5,546 bases of DNA, taken from contig DFQW01000005.1 in NCBI GenBank assembly GCA_002377985.1, positions 1-5,546 on the forward strand, in the 5' to 3' direction. Each line of letters starts with the position of its first letter. The stretch's first letter is position 1. The DNA is from Halieaceae bacterium UBA3479. Its GTDB lineage: Bacteria; Pseudomonadota; Gammaproteobacteria; Pseudomonadales; Halieaceae. Below the pieces are notes generated by a model. The model was not told the DNA's origin. It did no database searches and worked only from the letters and a program-made list of their open reading frames with translations. Both the position numbers and the translations under genes were made by a program. Of this stretch, positions 1-5,546 are shown one piece after another.

Positions 1-48
1 TTGGTGAGCTGCTCAGCTTTTGGCGAGGCGGTTGTAGCCCATATGTAG
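1..48 (+). CDS. icd: Isocitrate dehydrogenase (NADP+), C-terminal end only
   Basis: Frame 1 is open from the window edge to a TAG at 46-48 and encodes 15 residues, LVSCSAFGEAVVAHM. This lines up without gaps with the C-terminus of E. coli Icd (LKCSEFGDAIIENM): the CS-FG core and the final Met before the stop are shared. The enzyme oxidatively decarboxylates isocitrate to 2-oxoglutarate in the cytoplasmic TCA cycle. Two things support the call. A strong intrinsic terminator follows 18 bases after the stop, and icd neighbours the clpS-clpA locus in Pseudomonas. Only the tail is present, so no catalytic residue can be checked. The call rests on a short match plus synteny. Confidence 0.8.
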   Translation: MVSCSAFGEAVVAHM

Positions 49-65
49 CACGATCGGCCCTCATT

Positions 66-94
66 AAAGGCCCGCCTCATGGCGGGTTTTTTTT
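66..94 (+). terminator. Rho-independent terminator after icd
   Basis: A perfect 6-bp GC stem, CCCGCC (71-76) and GGCGGG (81-86), encloses a TCAT loop and is followed by eight T (87-94). The stem can extend through G-U pairs and an AAA (66-68) that pairs with the T tract. It lies just after the icd stop and should end that transcript. It is less convincing in reverse because only three A precede the stem. Confidence 0.93.
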
Positions 95-118
95 CGGGTG
101 TCTGTGGAGTGAAATGGC

Positions 119-123
119 GAGGG
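119..123 (+). promoter_or_regulatory. Ribosome binding site of the small membrane-protein gene
   Basis: GAGGG lies 6 bases upstream of the ATG at 130. It decides the start: the in-frame ATG at 79 sits in the loop and stem of the icd terminator and has no such site. Confidence 0.5.
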
Positions 124-129
124 CGCCAA

Positions 130-399
130 ATGGCTTACAGACCCTCACAACGGTGTAGACTTTGCCTATCCCCGAGACGGAGCAAAGGGCGGTTGCAGCA
201 GTTTATTTGGTTAATGGTCGATATTTGTATTGCCCTGGCGTTCATTGCCGGACCCTGGCTAATCCTTGCGCGACTGAACTTTGAGCGGCCCGATTGGCTT
301 AAGGACGGTATCGTCTTGGTGGTGCTTTTCGTGATCTGGGCCGGCATCGCTCTTTTCCTCGCTACCCAAACGATTCTCTGGCTAGGCTTTGTGCCCTGA
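130..399 (+). CDS. Small two-helix membrane protein, function unknown
   Basis: This 89-residue protein does not match a family I recognise. The N-terminus (residues 1-24) is strongly basic and contains a CRLC pair at 9-12. Two hydrophobic stretches follow, about residues 25-47 (FIWLMVDICIALAFIAGPWL and on) and 60-88 (GIVLVVLFVIWAGIALFLAT and on). They are joined by a short polar turn, NFERPDWLKDG. The basic N-terminus suggests an inner-membrane hairpin with the N-terminus in the cytoplasm. I chose ATG 130 because GAGGG precedes it at good spacing; an upstream in-frame ATG at 79 lies inside a terminator, and ATG 217 is also possible. From about codon 27 on, the aromatic- and aliphatic-rich composition looks like a real membrane protein. 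The first 20 or so residues are less convincing and the true start may be further in. It sits alone between two terminators, in the place where Pseudomonas carries cspD. No catalytic motif is visible. Confidence 0.6.
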   Translation: MAYRPSQRCRLCLSPRRSKGRLQQFIWLMVDICIALAFIAGPWLILARLNFERPDWLKDGIVLVVLFVIWAGIALFLATQTILWLGFVP

Positions 400-409
400 A
401 GGGGTGTCA

Positions 410-441
410 AAGAGTCCCGTCTGGCCGCGCACCGGGATCTT
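410..441. repeat. Imperfect inverted repeat 3' of the small membrane gene
   Basis: AAGAGTCCCG (410-419) pairs with CGGGATCTT (433-441): nine base pairs with one bulged G (414) and a 13-base loop. It begins 11 bases after the TGA of the membrane-protein gene. There is no T tract on the plus strand, so it may be a 3'-end stabilising hairpin rather than an intrinsic terminator. It could also be chance. Confidence 0.35.
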
Positions 442-506
442 CACAATAACGTCATCGACGCTTCCTCTCACCTTCGCAGTTCGACCCTAACCTAATCAAG
501 CTGACC

Positions 507-518
507 GAGCGGCCGCTC
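507..518. repeat. Perfect 12-base palindrome
   Basis: GAGCGGCCGCTC is self-complementary with no central spacer. It contains a NotI-type octamer. With no loop, a full RNA hairpin is unlikely, so a dimeric DNA-binding site or chance in GC-rich DNA are the options. It lies 26 bases upstream of the terminator stem at 544. Confidence 0.35.
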
Positions 519-543
519 AGTGACTCCGTGGCTTTAGATCCGG

Positions 544-568
544 GCCTGCCCAGCGGCGGGGCTTTTTT
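544..568 (+). terminator. Rho-independent terminator upstream of clpS
   Basis: GCCTGCC (544-550) pairs with GGCGGGGC (555-562) around a CAGC loop, with one T-G wobble and one bulged G, followed by six T (563-568). The pattern is typical of an intrinsic terminator reading rightward. It would shield clpS-clpA from upstream transcription. It is 145 bases beyond the nearest upstream stop codon, so the transcript it ends is uncertain. Confidence 0.72.
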
Positions 569-734
569 CGCGGCCAACCTCGTCCGCAAAACCATTTGGA
601 CCCTCGGGGTCGCTAGACTGCGCCGTCTTTCCCATTTACTTGCAGCGCGCGGAAGCGGGGGCAAGATAACCACCCGGGGGGCACAAATGAGGGTGCGGGC
701 GCGACTAGTGCTCTCAAAGCGGTGCGGGGTGGAT

Positions 735-740
735 TATACT
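735..740 (+). promoter_or_regulatory. Possible -10 box for clpS-clpA
   Basis: TATACT matches five of six positions of the sigma-70 -10 consensus. No good -35 is present: at spacings of 16 to 18 the best hexamers match three of six positions. Transcription from here would begin very close to ATG 747 and give little or no leader, so either this is not the promoter or translation starts without a normal ribosome site. Confidence 0.3.
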
Positions 741-746
741 GAGTCC

Positions 747-1142
747 ATGACACGGGACTATTTATCGATACACCCCTTCGCCGCTAGCCGCGCTGGTGTG
801 CGAAACGGTGAGCGCGAGGACCATGGCGGGGAGGGCGGCCTCGCGATTGCGCCGGCCAAACCCAAACTGAAGAGGCCCCCGCTCTATAGGGTTATTCTGC
901 TCAATGACGATTACACGCCGATGGAGTTTGTCGTGCTTGTGCTTGAGCAGTTTTTTGGTATGAACCGCGAAAAAGCCACGCAAGTGATGCTGGCGGTCCA
1001 TACGAGAGGCAAGGGGGTCTGCGGTATCTATCCCCAAGATATTGCGGAGACAAAAGCCGCGCAGGTCAATCAGAGTGCGCGCGACAGTGGCCACCCGCTA
1101 TTATGCGAGGTAGAGCCATCCATGGATGACGACGAGGGTTAG
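747..1142 (+). CDS. clpS: ATP-dependent Clp protease adaptor ClpS
   Basis: ClpS is the cytoplasmic N-recognin. It binds proteins with N-terminal Leu, Phe, Tyr or Trp and delivers them to ClpA-ClpP; it also diverts ClpAP from other substrates. The 131-residue product has a flexible, charged N-terminal tail (about 1-43) and then the compact ClpS core from [18 protein letters not shown] (44-61). The N-degron pocket is intact: N53, D54, D55, T57 and M59, then M81, H85 and L118, which correspond to E. coli N34, D35, D36, T38, M40, M62, H66 and L99. HPLLCEVE near the end is also typical. ATG 747 gives an N-terminal tail about as long as that of Pseudomonas ClpS, but its ribosome site is poor (only GAG, 3 bases away). 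ATG 687 and GTG 798 are in-frame alternatives. The product ends in an acidic DDDEG, and clpA follows after 4 bases, so the two are surely co-transcribed. Confidence 0.95.
   Translation: MTRDYLSIHPFAASRAGVRNGEREDHGGEGGLAIAPAKPKLKRPPLYRVILLNDDYTPMEFVVLVLEQFFGMNREKATQVMLAVHTRGKGVCGIYPQDIAETKAAQVNQSARDSGHPLLCEVEPSMDDDEG
1134..1138 (+). promoter_or_regulatory. Ribosome binding site of clpA inside the clpS end
   Basis: GAGGG lies in the last codons of clpS, 8 bases before ATG 1147. It supports that start over the in-frame ATG at 1126, which would add MTTRVSC ahead of the conserved N-terminus. Confidence 0.6.
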
Positions 1143-1146
1143 TTGC

Positions 1147-3423
1147 ATGCTGAGTAAAGAGCTCGAAAACACGCTCAACGAGACATTTCGCACGGCGCGG
1201 GCCCGACGTCACGAGTTCATTACGGTGGAGCACCTGTTGCTTTCTCTGCTCGATGACTCAGCTGCTGTAGAGGTTTTAAAGGCCTGTCAGATAGACATGG
1301 AAGACCTTCGCGGGGAGCTGATCGAATTTATCGACTCAACAACGCCATTGTTATCTGACGGAGAGGACGGTCGCGATACGCAGCCGACATTGGGGTTTCA
1401 ACGCGTGCTGCAGCGGGCGGTGTTTCATGTTCAGAGCTCGGGGAAGCAGGAGGTCACGGGAGCCAATCTCTTGGTCGCTATATTCTCAGAGCAGGAATCT
1501 CAGGCCGTTTATTTTCTCAAGGCGCAAGGGGTATCTCGTCTGGATGTCGTCAATTTCATTACCCACGGCATTGGCAAGGACGGTGCGGAAGCCGCCGGAT
1601 CCGAAGAAGAGGTGTCGACTACCGAGGAAGGGGGCGAGGCGGGCGAGAAGCGCCCTCTTGACGTGTATGCCACTAATCTCAACGCTGAGGCAGAGGCAGG
1701 CAACATCGATCCGTTGATCGGGCGTCTCAATGAGGTTGAGCGGGTAGCGCAAATCCTGGCGCGGCGCAGAAAGAATAATCCACTGCTGGTGGGTGAGTCG
1801 GGGGTTGGCAAAACCGCAATTGCTGAAGGTCTGGCCAAGATGATTGTAGACGGCGAAGTGCCCGAGACGCTCAAGGACTCCGTTGTTTATTCTCTCGATC
1901 TTGGCGCTTTGCTTGCGGGCACCAAGTATCGTGGTGACTTTGAGAAGCGCCTGAAAGGCCTCCTCGCGAATCTAAGCGACAACGAGCATGCGATATTGTT
2001 CATCGATGAGATACACACCATTATTGGCGCGGGAGCCGCCTCGGGTGGTGTGATGGATGCCAGCAATCTGCTCAAGCCGCTGTTGGCGTCTGGCAAGATG
2101 CGTTGCGTGGGTTCCACAACCTATGCGGAGTACCGCGGTATTTTTGACAAGGACAAGGCGCTGAGCCGGCGGTTTCAGAAAGTGGATGTACTGGAGCCTT
2201 CCGTCGAGGATGCTTATAAAATTCTAAAGGGGCTAAAGTCGAGGTTTGAGGCGCACCACAAGCTGAGATACACCGACAAGGCACTCCGGGTCGCGTCAGA
2301 AATGTCGGCGCGATACATCACTGACCGGTTTCTCCCCGACAAGGCGATTGATGTCATCGATGAAGCGGGTGCGTTCCAGCAGCTGCAGGCCCCCAGCAAG
2401 CGCAAGAAAGTGCTGGGCCCCGGGGATATAGAAGCCGTGGTCGCGAAAATTGCCCGCATACCCCCTAAAACCGTTAGCAGTGACGACAAAGCACTGTTGG
2501 GCAAACTGGAAGGCAATTTGAAAATGACCGTCTTCGGTCAGGACGAGGCTGTCAGTCAAATGGTCGGCGCGATCAAGCTGGCGAGGGCGGGATTACGCGG
2601 CGGGCAAAAGCCGATCGCATCTTTCTTGTTGGCCGGTCCCACCGGTGTTGGAAAGACTGAACTCACGAGGCAGCTGGCGCTGCAAATGGGGCTCGAGTTG
2701 CTCCGCTTTGATATGTCGGAGTATATGGAGCGCCATACTGTATCAAGGCTGATCGGAGCGCCCCCCGGCTATGTCGGTTTCGATCAGGGTGGGCTGTTGA
2801 CGGATGCCGTTACCAAGCACCCGCACTCGGTCGTATTGCTTGATGAGATCGAAAAAGCGCACCCAGAAGTATTCAATCTGCTGCTGCAGGTGATGGATCA
2901 CGGTACGCTCACTGACAATAATGGGCGTAAAGCCGATTTCCGCAACGTGATACTGGTGATGACGACGAACGCGGGCGCCGAAAACGTCAGCCGTCGTTCC
3001 ATCGGATTTTCAATGCAGGATCACTCTAGTGATTCGATTGAGGCGATTAACAGAACTTTCACCCCAGAGTTCCGAAACAGACTGGATGCCGTTGTTCCAT
3101 TCGGACCGTTGAGTGAGGACGTTATTCTTACAGTGGTCGATAAATTTTTGACCGAACTTCAAGGCCAATTAGACGAGCGCCAGGTGGTGATAGAGGTCGA
3201 CGAAGAAGCGAGGCTCTGGCTTGTTGAGAAAGGCTACGATCCGACGATGGGGGCACGGCCCATGGAGCGTGTAATACAGGAGCACATTAAAAAGCCGCTT
3301 GCGGATATGGTGCTGTTCGGCGCCTTGGTCAAGGGTGGCGCTGCTTCGATATCGGTCAATGCCGAGCGCACGGATCTTGCGATAGAGGTTTTGATCGAGG
3401 AGAGCGAAGCCGTCGAGGTATGA
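1147..3423 (+). CDS. clpA: ATP-dependent Clp protease ATP-binding subunit ClpA
   Basis: ClpA is the hexameric AAA+ unfoldase that threads substrates into the ClpP chamber. The product is 758 aa, the same as E. coli. The N-domain (about 1-142) aligns with E. coli without gaps over at least the first 84 residues and keeps E23, E28 and T81, which I recall as ClpS contacts. An acidic linker rich in Glu and Gly (about 150-175) follows. AAA+ module 1 has Walker A GESGVGKT (216-223, K222), Walker B with D287-E288 and pore loop GTKYRG (258-263, Y261). Module 2 has GPTGVGKT (497-504, K503), Walker B D566-E567 and pore loop PPGYVGF (539-545, Y542). The ClpP-docking loop carries IGF at 619-621, where E. 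coli ClpA has IGL. ATG 1147 is fixed by the MLSKELE/MLNQELE match and by GAGGG upstream. All motifs needed for activity are present. ClpP is not encoded in this window. Confidence 0.98.
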   Translation: MLSKELENTLNETFRTARARRHEFITVEHLLLSLLDDSAAVEVLKACQIDMEDLRGELIEFIDSTTPLLSDGEDGRDTQPTLGFQRVLQRAVFHVQSSGKQEVTGANLLVAIFSEQESQAVYFLKAQGVSRLDVVNFITHGIGKDGAEAAGSEEEVSTTEEGGEAGEKRPLDVYATNLNAEAEAGNIDPLIGRLNEVERVAQILARRRKNNPLLVGESGVGKTAIAEGLAKMIVDGEVPETLKDSVVYSLDLGALLAGTKYRGDFEKRLKGLLANLSDNEHAILFIDEIHTIIGAGAASGGVMDASNLLKPLLASGKMRCVGSTTYAEYRGIFDKDKALSRRFQKVDVLEPSVEDAYKILKGLKSRFEAHHKLRYTDKALRVASEMSARYITDRFLPDKAIDVIDEAGAFQQLQAPSKRKKVLGPGDIEAVVAKIARIPPKTVSSDDKALLGKLEGNLKMTVFGQDEAVSQMVGAIKLARAGLRGGQKPIASFLLAGPTGVGKTELTRQLALQMGLELLRFDMSEYMERHTVSRLIGAPPGYVGFDQGGLLTDAVTKHPHSVVLLDEIEKAHPEVFNLLLQVMDHGTLTDNNGRKADFRNVILVMTTNAGAENVSRRSIGFSMQDHSSDSIEAINRTFTPEFRNRLDAVVPFGPLSEDVILTVVDKFLTELQGQLDERQVVIEVDEEARLWLVEKGYDPTMGARPMERVIQEHIKKPLADMVLFGALVKGGAASISVNAERTDLAIEVLIEESEAVEV

Positions 3424-3526
3424 ACTCCCCTTGGCTTGACTCGGTGGAAGACCTGCTCGGTTCAGGGATGCGTTAGTCAGATGGGGAAGGGTTTTGCGTC
3501 CTGGCGAGCTGGAACGGCGCACCCGA

Positions 3527-3580
3527 CAGAGGCCAAATGTGAAGCGCGGTTGGCTAGGTGGCAGCCTCTGATAGTTTTAT
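3527..3580 (+). terminator. Weak candidate terminator between clpA and infA
   Basis: CAGAGGC (3527-3533) and GCCTCTG (3564-3570) form a perfect 7-bp stem around 30 bases that can fold further (GCCAA 3532-3536 with TTGGC 3550-3554 is a competing pairing). ATAGTTTTAT follows. The loop is long and the T tract is short and interrupted, so this is only a possible end for the clpA transcript. The T-rich part overlaps the infA stop codon on the other strand. I see no better terminator for either convergent operon in the gap. Confidence 0.3.
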
Positions 3581-3795
3581 CGCTCGCGAAACGTGATGCG
3601 CCCCTTGGTCAGATCGTAGGGCGTCAGTTCCACCTTTACTTTGTCGCCGGTTAGGATACGGATATAGTTTTTCCGCATTTTCCCCGATATATGTGCGGTG
3701 ACCACATGCCCGTTTTCCAGCTTGACCCGAAAGGTCGTGTTAGGGAGGGTATCGATGATTTCCCCATCCATTTCTATTTGATCTTCTTTGGCCAT
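3577..3795 (-). CDS. infA: Translation initiation factor IF-1
   Basis: IF-1 binds the ribosomal A site on the 30S subunit and works with IF-2 and IF-3 to place initiator tRNA. The product is 72 aa, the usual length, and a single S1-type OB fold. It is nearly identical to E. coli over [25 protein letters not shown] and the core [19 protein letters not shown] 3795 is the only sensible start, because MAKED is the family N-terminus, though there is no strong Shine-Dalgarno just before it. The stop is TAA. It lies 83 bases downstream of bpt on the same strand, enough room for a promoter of its own, and it faces clpA. It is unlikely to have a special role in protein turnover; the position next to clpA is a conserved gammaproteobacterial arrangement. 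Confidence 0.98.
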   Translation of the reverse strand: MAKEDQIEMDGEIIDTLPNTTFRVKLENGHVVTAHISGKMRKNYIRILTGDKVKVELTPYDLTKGRITFRER

Positions 3796-3822
3796 CCAGG
3801 CAGAGCCCCGTTTAGTGAGAGG

Positions 3823-3847
3823 CCGGCACTTTATCGAAAAGTGTCGG
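3823..3847. repeat. Inverted repeat upstream of infA
   Basis: CCGGCACTTT (3823-3832) and AAAGTGTCGG (3838-3847) pair at nine of ten positions around a 5-base ATCGA spacer; the tenth is G-T on the plus strand and an A-C mismatch in minus-strand RNA. It lies in the 83-base gap between bpt and infA. No T tract follows on the minus strand, so it does not look like an intrinsic terminator for bpt. An operator-like site, an infA leader hairpin or an RNA-processing site are possible. Confidence 0.45.
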
Positions 3848-3878
3848 GTGTGGAAAGCGCAAGAACTGCACTATTTCT

Positions 3879-4654
3879 TCAGCGGTCCGTGCCAGCGGGG
3901 CCGAGTAAATTGACTACCGCTTCTGTATCCGGGGAGGCGGTCTGCCGTGTTTTTTGTTGCTGCCATTGACCATCGATAAACAATTCAAGGGGAGAGAACC
4001 GCGCTTTGTAAGACATTTTCCGGCAGCCGTCGATCCAGTAACCGAGGTAGACATAGGGAAGGCCCCTCATTTTCGCCTGCCGAATCTGGAGAAGAATGGC
4101 TTCGGTTCCCAGGCTTCGCTGGGGCTGTTCAGGGTCAAAAAATGTATATATGGCGGCCAACCCATCCAACATCTCATCCGCGACCGTTACCGCCACCAAC
4201 CGATTGCCGTGATACAGGCGATAGTAGTTTGCGCACCCAAGGCCGTTATTCAAAAAGGATTCATATTGCTCCCGCTCCGGGGGATACATATCACCGTCGG
4301 CATGACGTGACTCGATATAGCGTCGGTAAAGCCCGTAAGCTTCGTCGTCGATAATCGACTCTGAAATCTCCAGTCGCAGGTCGGCATTGCGTCGCTCAAC
4401 TCGTCGCTGCGCGCGACTGGGCAGGAACTCGCTGACGCGAACGCGCGAGGCAATGCAGGCATTACATTTATTGCAGTGTGGGCGGTACACGTGATCACCG
4501 CTCCGGCGGAAGCCCAGTAGCGACAGCTGCGTATAGAGTTCCCGGCTCAGTTTTTGCCTTGGATCCACAAACAGGGTCGTTGCCTCCTCCCCAGCGAGAT
4601 ACGAGCAGCGATGAGGAAAGGTGGTATAAACCTTAATCTCTCTGAGTGAGGCTG

Positions 4655-4658
<4 letters not shown>
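3879..4658 (-). CDS. bpt: Aspartate/glutamate leucyltransferase (bacterial protein transferase)
   Basis: Bpt moves leucine from Leu-tRNA to proteins with N-terminal Asp or Glu and so creates a primary N-degron for ClpS. The fold is related to eukaryotic arginyltransferase ATE1, and the gene is often labelled ate or arginyltransferase. The product is 259 aa. The N-terminal domain has PHRCSYL (15-21), FVDP (30-33) and GFRRSGDHVYRP (49-60), followed by CNKCNAC (62-68) and the RV.VSEFLPSRAQRR segment (72-86). The C-terminal GNAT-like domain has YRRYIESRHADGDM (111-124), YTFFDP (171-176), SLGTEAIL (182-189), and YVYLGYWI with C212, K214, M215 and the YK pair (202-218). All are family hallmarks. 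The start ATG overlaps the aat stop as ATGA, with AAGGA 6 bases upstream, indicating translational coupling to aat. Leu versus Arg specificity cannot be read directly from the sequence; the Bpt assignment follows the bacterial family. Confidence 0.95.

Positions 4659-5546
<888 letters not shown>

Larger units (their letters stand above)
400..746. other. Gene-poor interval before clpS
   Basis: I find no convincing protein gene, tRNA or cold-shock protein (cspD) in this 347-base stretch on either strand. It holds an imperfect hairpin (410-441), a 12-base GC-rich palindrome (507-518), an intrinsic terminator pointing right (544-568) and a TATACT box (735-740) just before clpS. The reading frame that is open upstream of clpS from 528 crosses the terminator and encodes low-complexity, basic sequence, so I do not count it as part of ClpS. 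Confidence 0.6.

Noticed and set aside
79..129. Longer form of the membrane-protein gene starting at ATG 79
   Set aside because: The ATG spans the loop and stem of the icd terminator and would encode the T tract; ATG 130 has a proper ribosome site.
135..410. Minus-strand open frame of 91 codons opposite the membrane-protein gene
   Set aside because: Composition is basic and unpatterned with no domain signal; it mirrors the plus-strand gene, which has coherent hydrophobic helices.
452..673. Minus-strand open frame of 73 codons in the icd-clpS interval
   Set aside because: It reads through the terminator hairpin, gives low-complexity basic sequence and has no ribosome site or recognisable motif.
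528..746. Extension of clpS upstream to ATG 528
   Set aside because: It would run through an intrinsic terminator and make a ClpS of 204 residues, far above the usual 100-130.
1126..1146. Earlier clpA start at ATG 1126
   Set aside because: It adds residues absent from the family; ATG 1147 matches the E. coli N-terminus and has GAGGG at 8-base spacing.
3169..3522. Minus-strand open frame of 117 codons opposite the end of clpA
   Set aside because: It overlaps the conserved C-terminal domain of ClpA and has no recognisable domain; typical shadow in GC-rich coding DNA.
3436..3654. Plus-strand open frame of 72 codons across the convergent gap into infA
   Set aside because: No good ribosome site and no motif, and its second half is the antisense of infA.
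3954..4354. Plus-strand open frames opposite bpt
   Set aside because: They are the antisense of conserved Bpt motifs, with no domain signal of their own.

Overview
The window is a compact piece of proteobacterial chromosome, almost certainly from a gammaproteobacterium. The order icd / clpS-clpA facing infA-bpt-aat-trxB is, from memory, the arrangement seen in Pseudomonas and its relatives. The protein sequences are close to E. coli and Pseudomonas homologues: IF-1 is 72 aa, ClpA is 758 aa as in E. coli, and the ClpS N-terminus is Pseudomonas-like in length. I cannot fix the genus from the sequence; a marine Pseudomonas-related or Cellvibrionales-type lineage is only a guess.

Layout. At the left edge are the last codons of isocitrate dehydrogenase (icd, +), closed by a textbook intrinsic terminator (66-94). 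Next comes a small plus-strand gene for an 89-residue protein with two predicted membrane segments (130-399), which I do not recognise. A 347-base stretch without a convincing gene (400-746) holds a second intrinsic terminator, a GC-rich palindrome and a weak promoter-like box before clpS. clpS (747-1142) and clpA (1147-3423) form a tight plus-strand operon. A 153-base convergent gap follows. The minus-strand genes then run, in transcription order, trxB (partial, right edge), aat, bpt and infA. trxB and aat touch or overlap, and aat and bpt overlap by 4 bases (ATGA).

How the genes work together. The centre of the window is the bacterial N-degron (N-end rule) pathway. Aat adds Leu/Phe to N-terminal Lys/Arg, and Bpt adds Leu to N-terminal Asp/Glu. 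ClpS recognises the resulting destabilising N-termini and hands substrates to the ClpA unfoldase, which feeds ClpP (encoded elsewhere). Key catalytic and binding residues are intact in all four, so the pathway looks functional. infA (translation initiation), trxB (thiol redox) and icd (TCA cycle) are conserved neighbours without a direct role in the pathway.

Novelty. Most of the window is conserved housekeeping sequence. The least explained part is 95-746: cspD, which sits between icd and clpS in Pseudomonas, is not visible, and a small membrane-protein gene and an unassigned terminator occupy the interval. I see no mobile element, CRISPR array, tRNA or rRNA, and no clear sign of a new multi-gene system.
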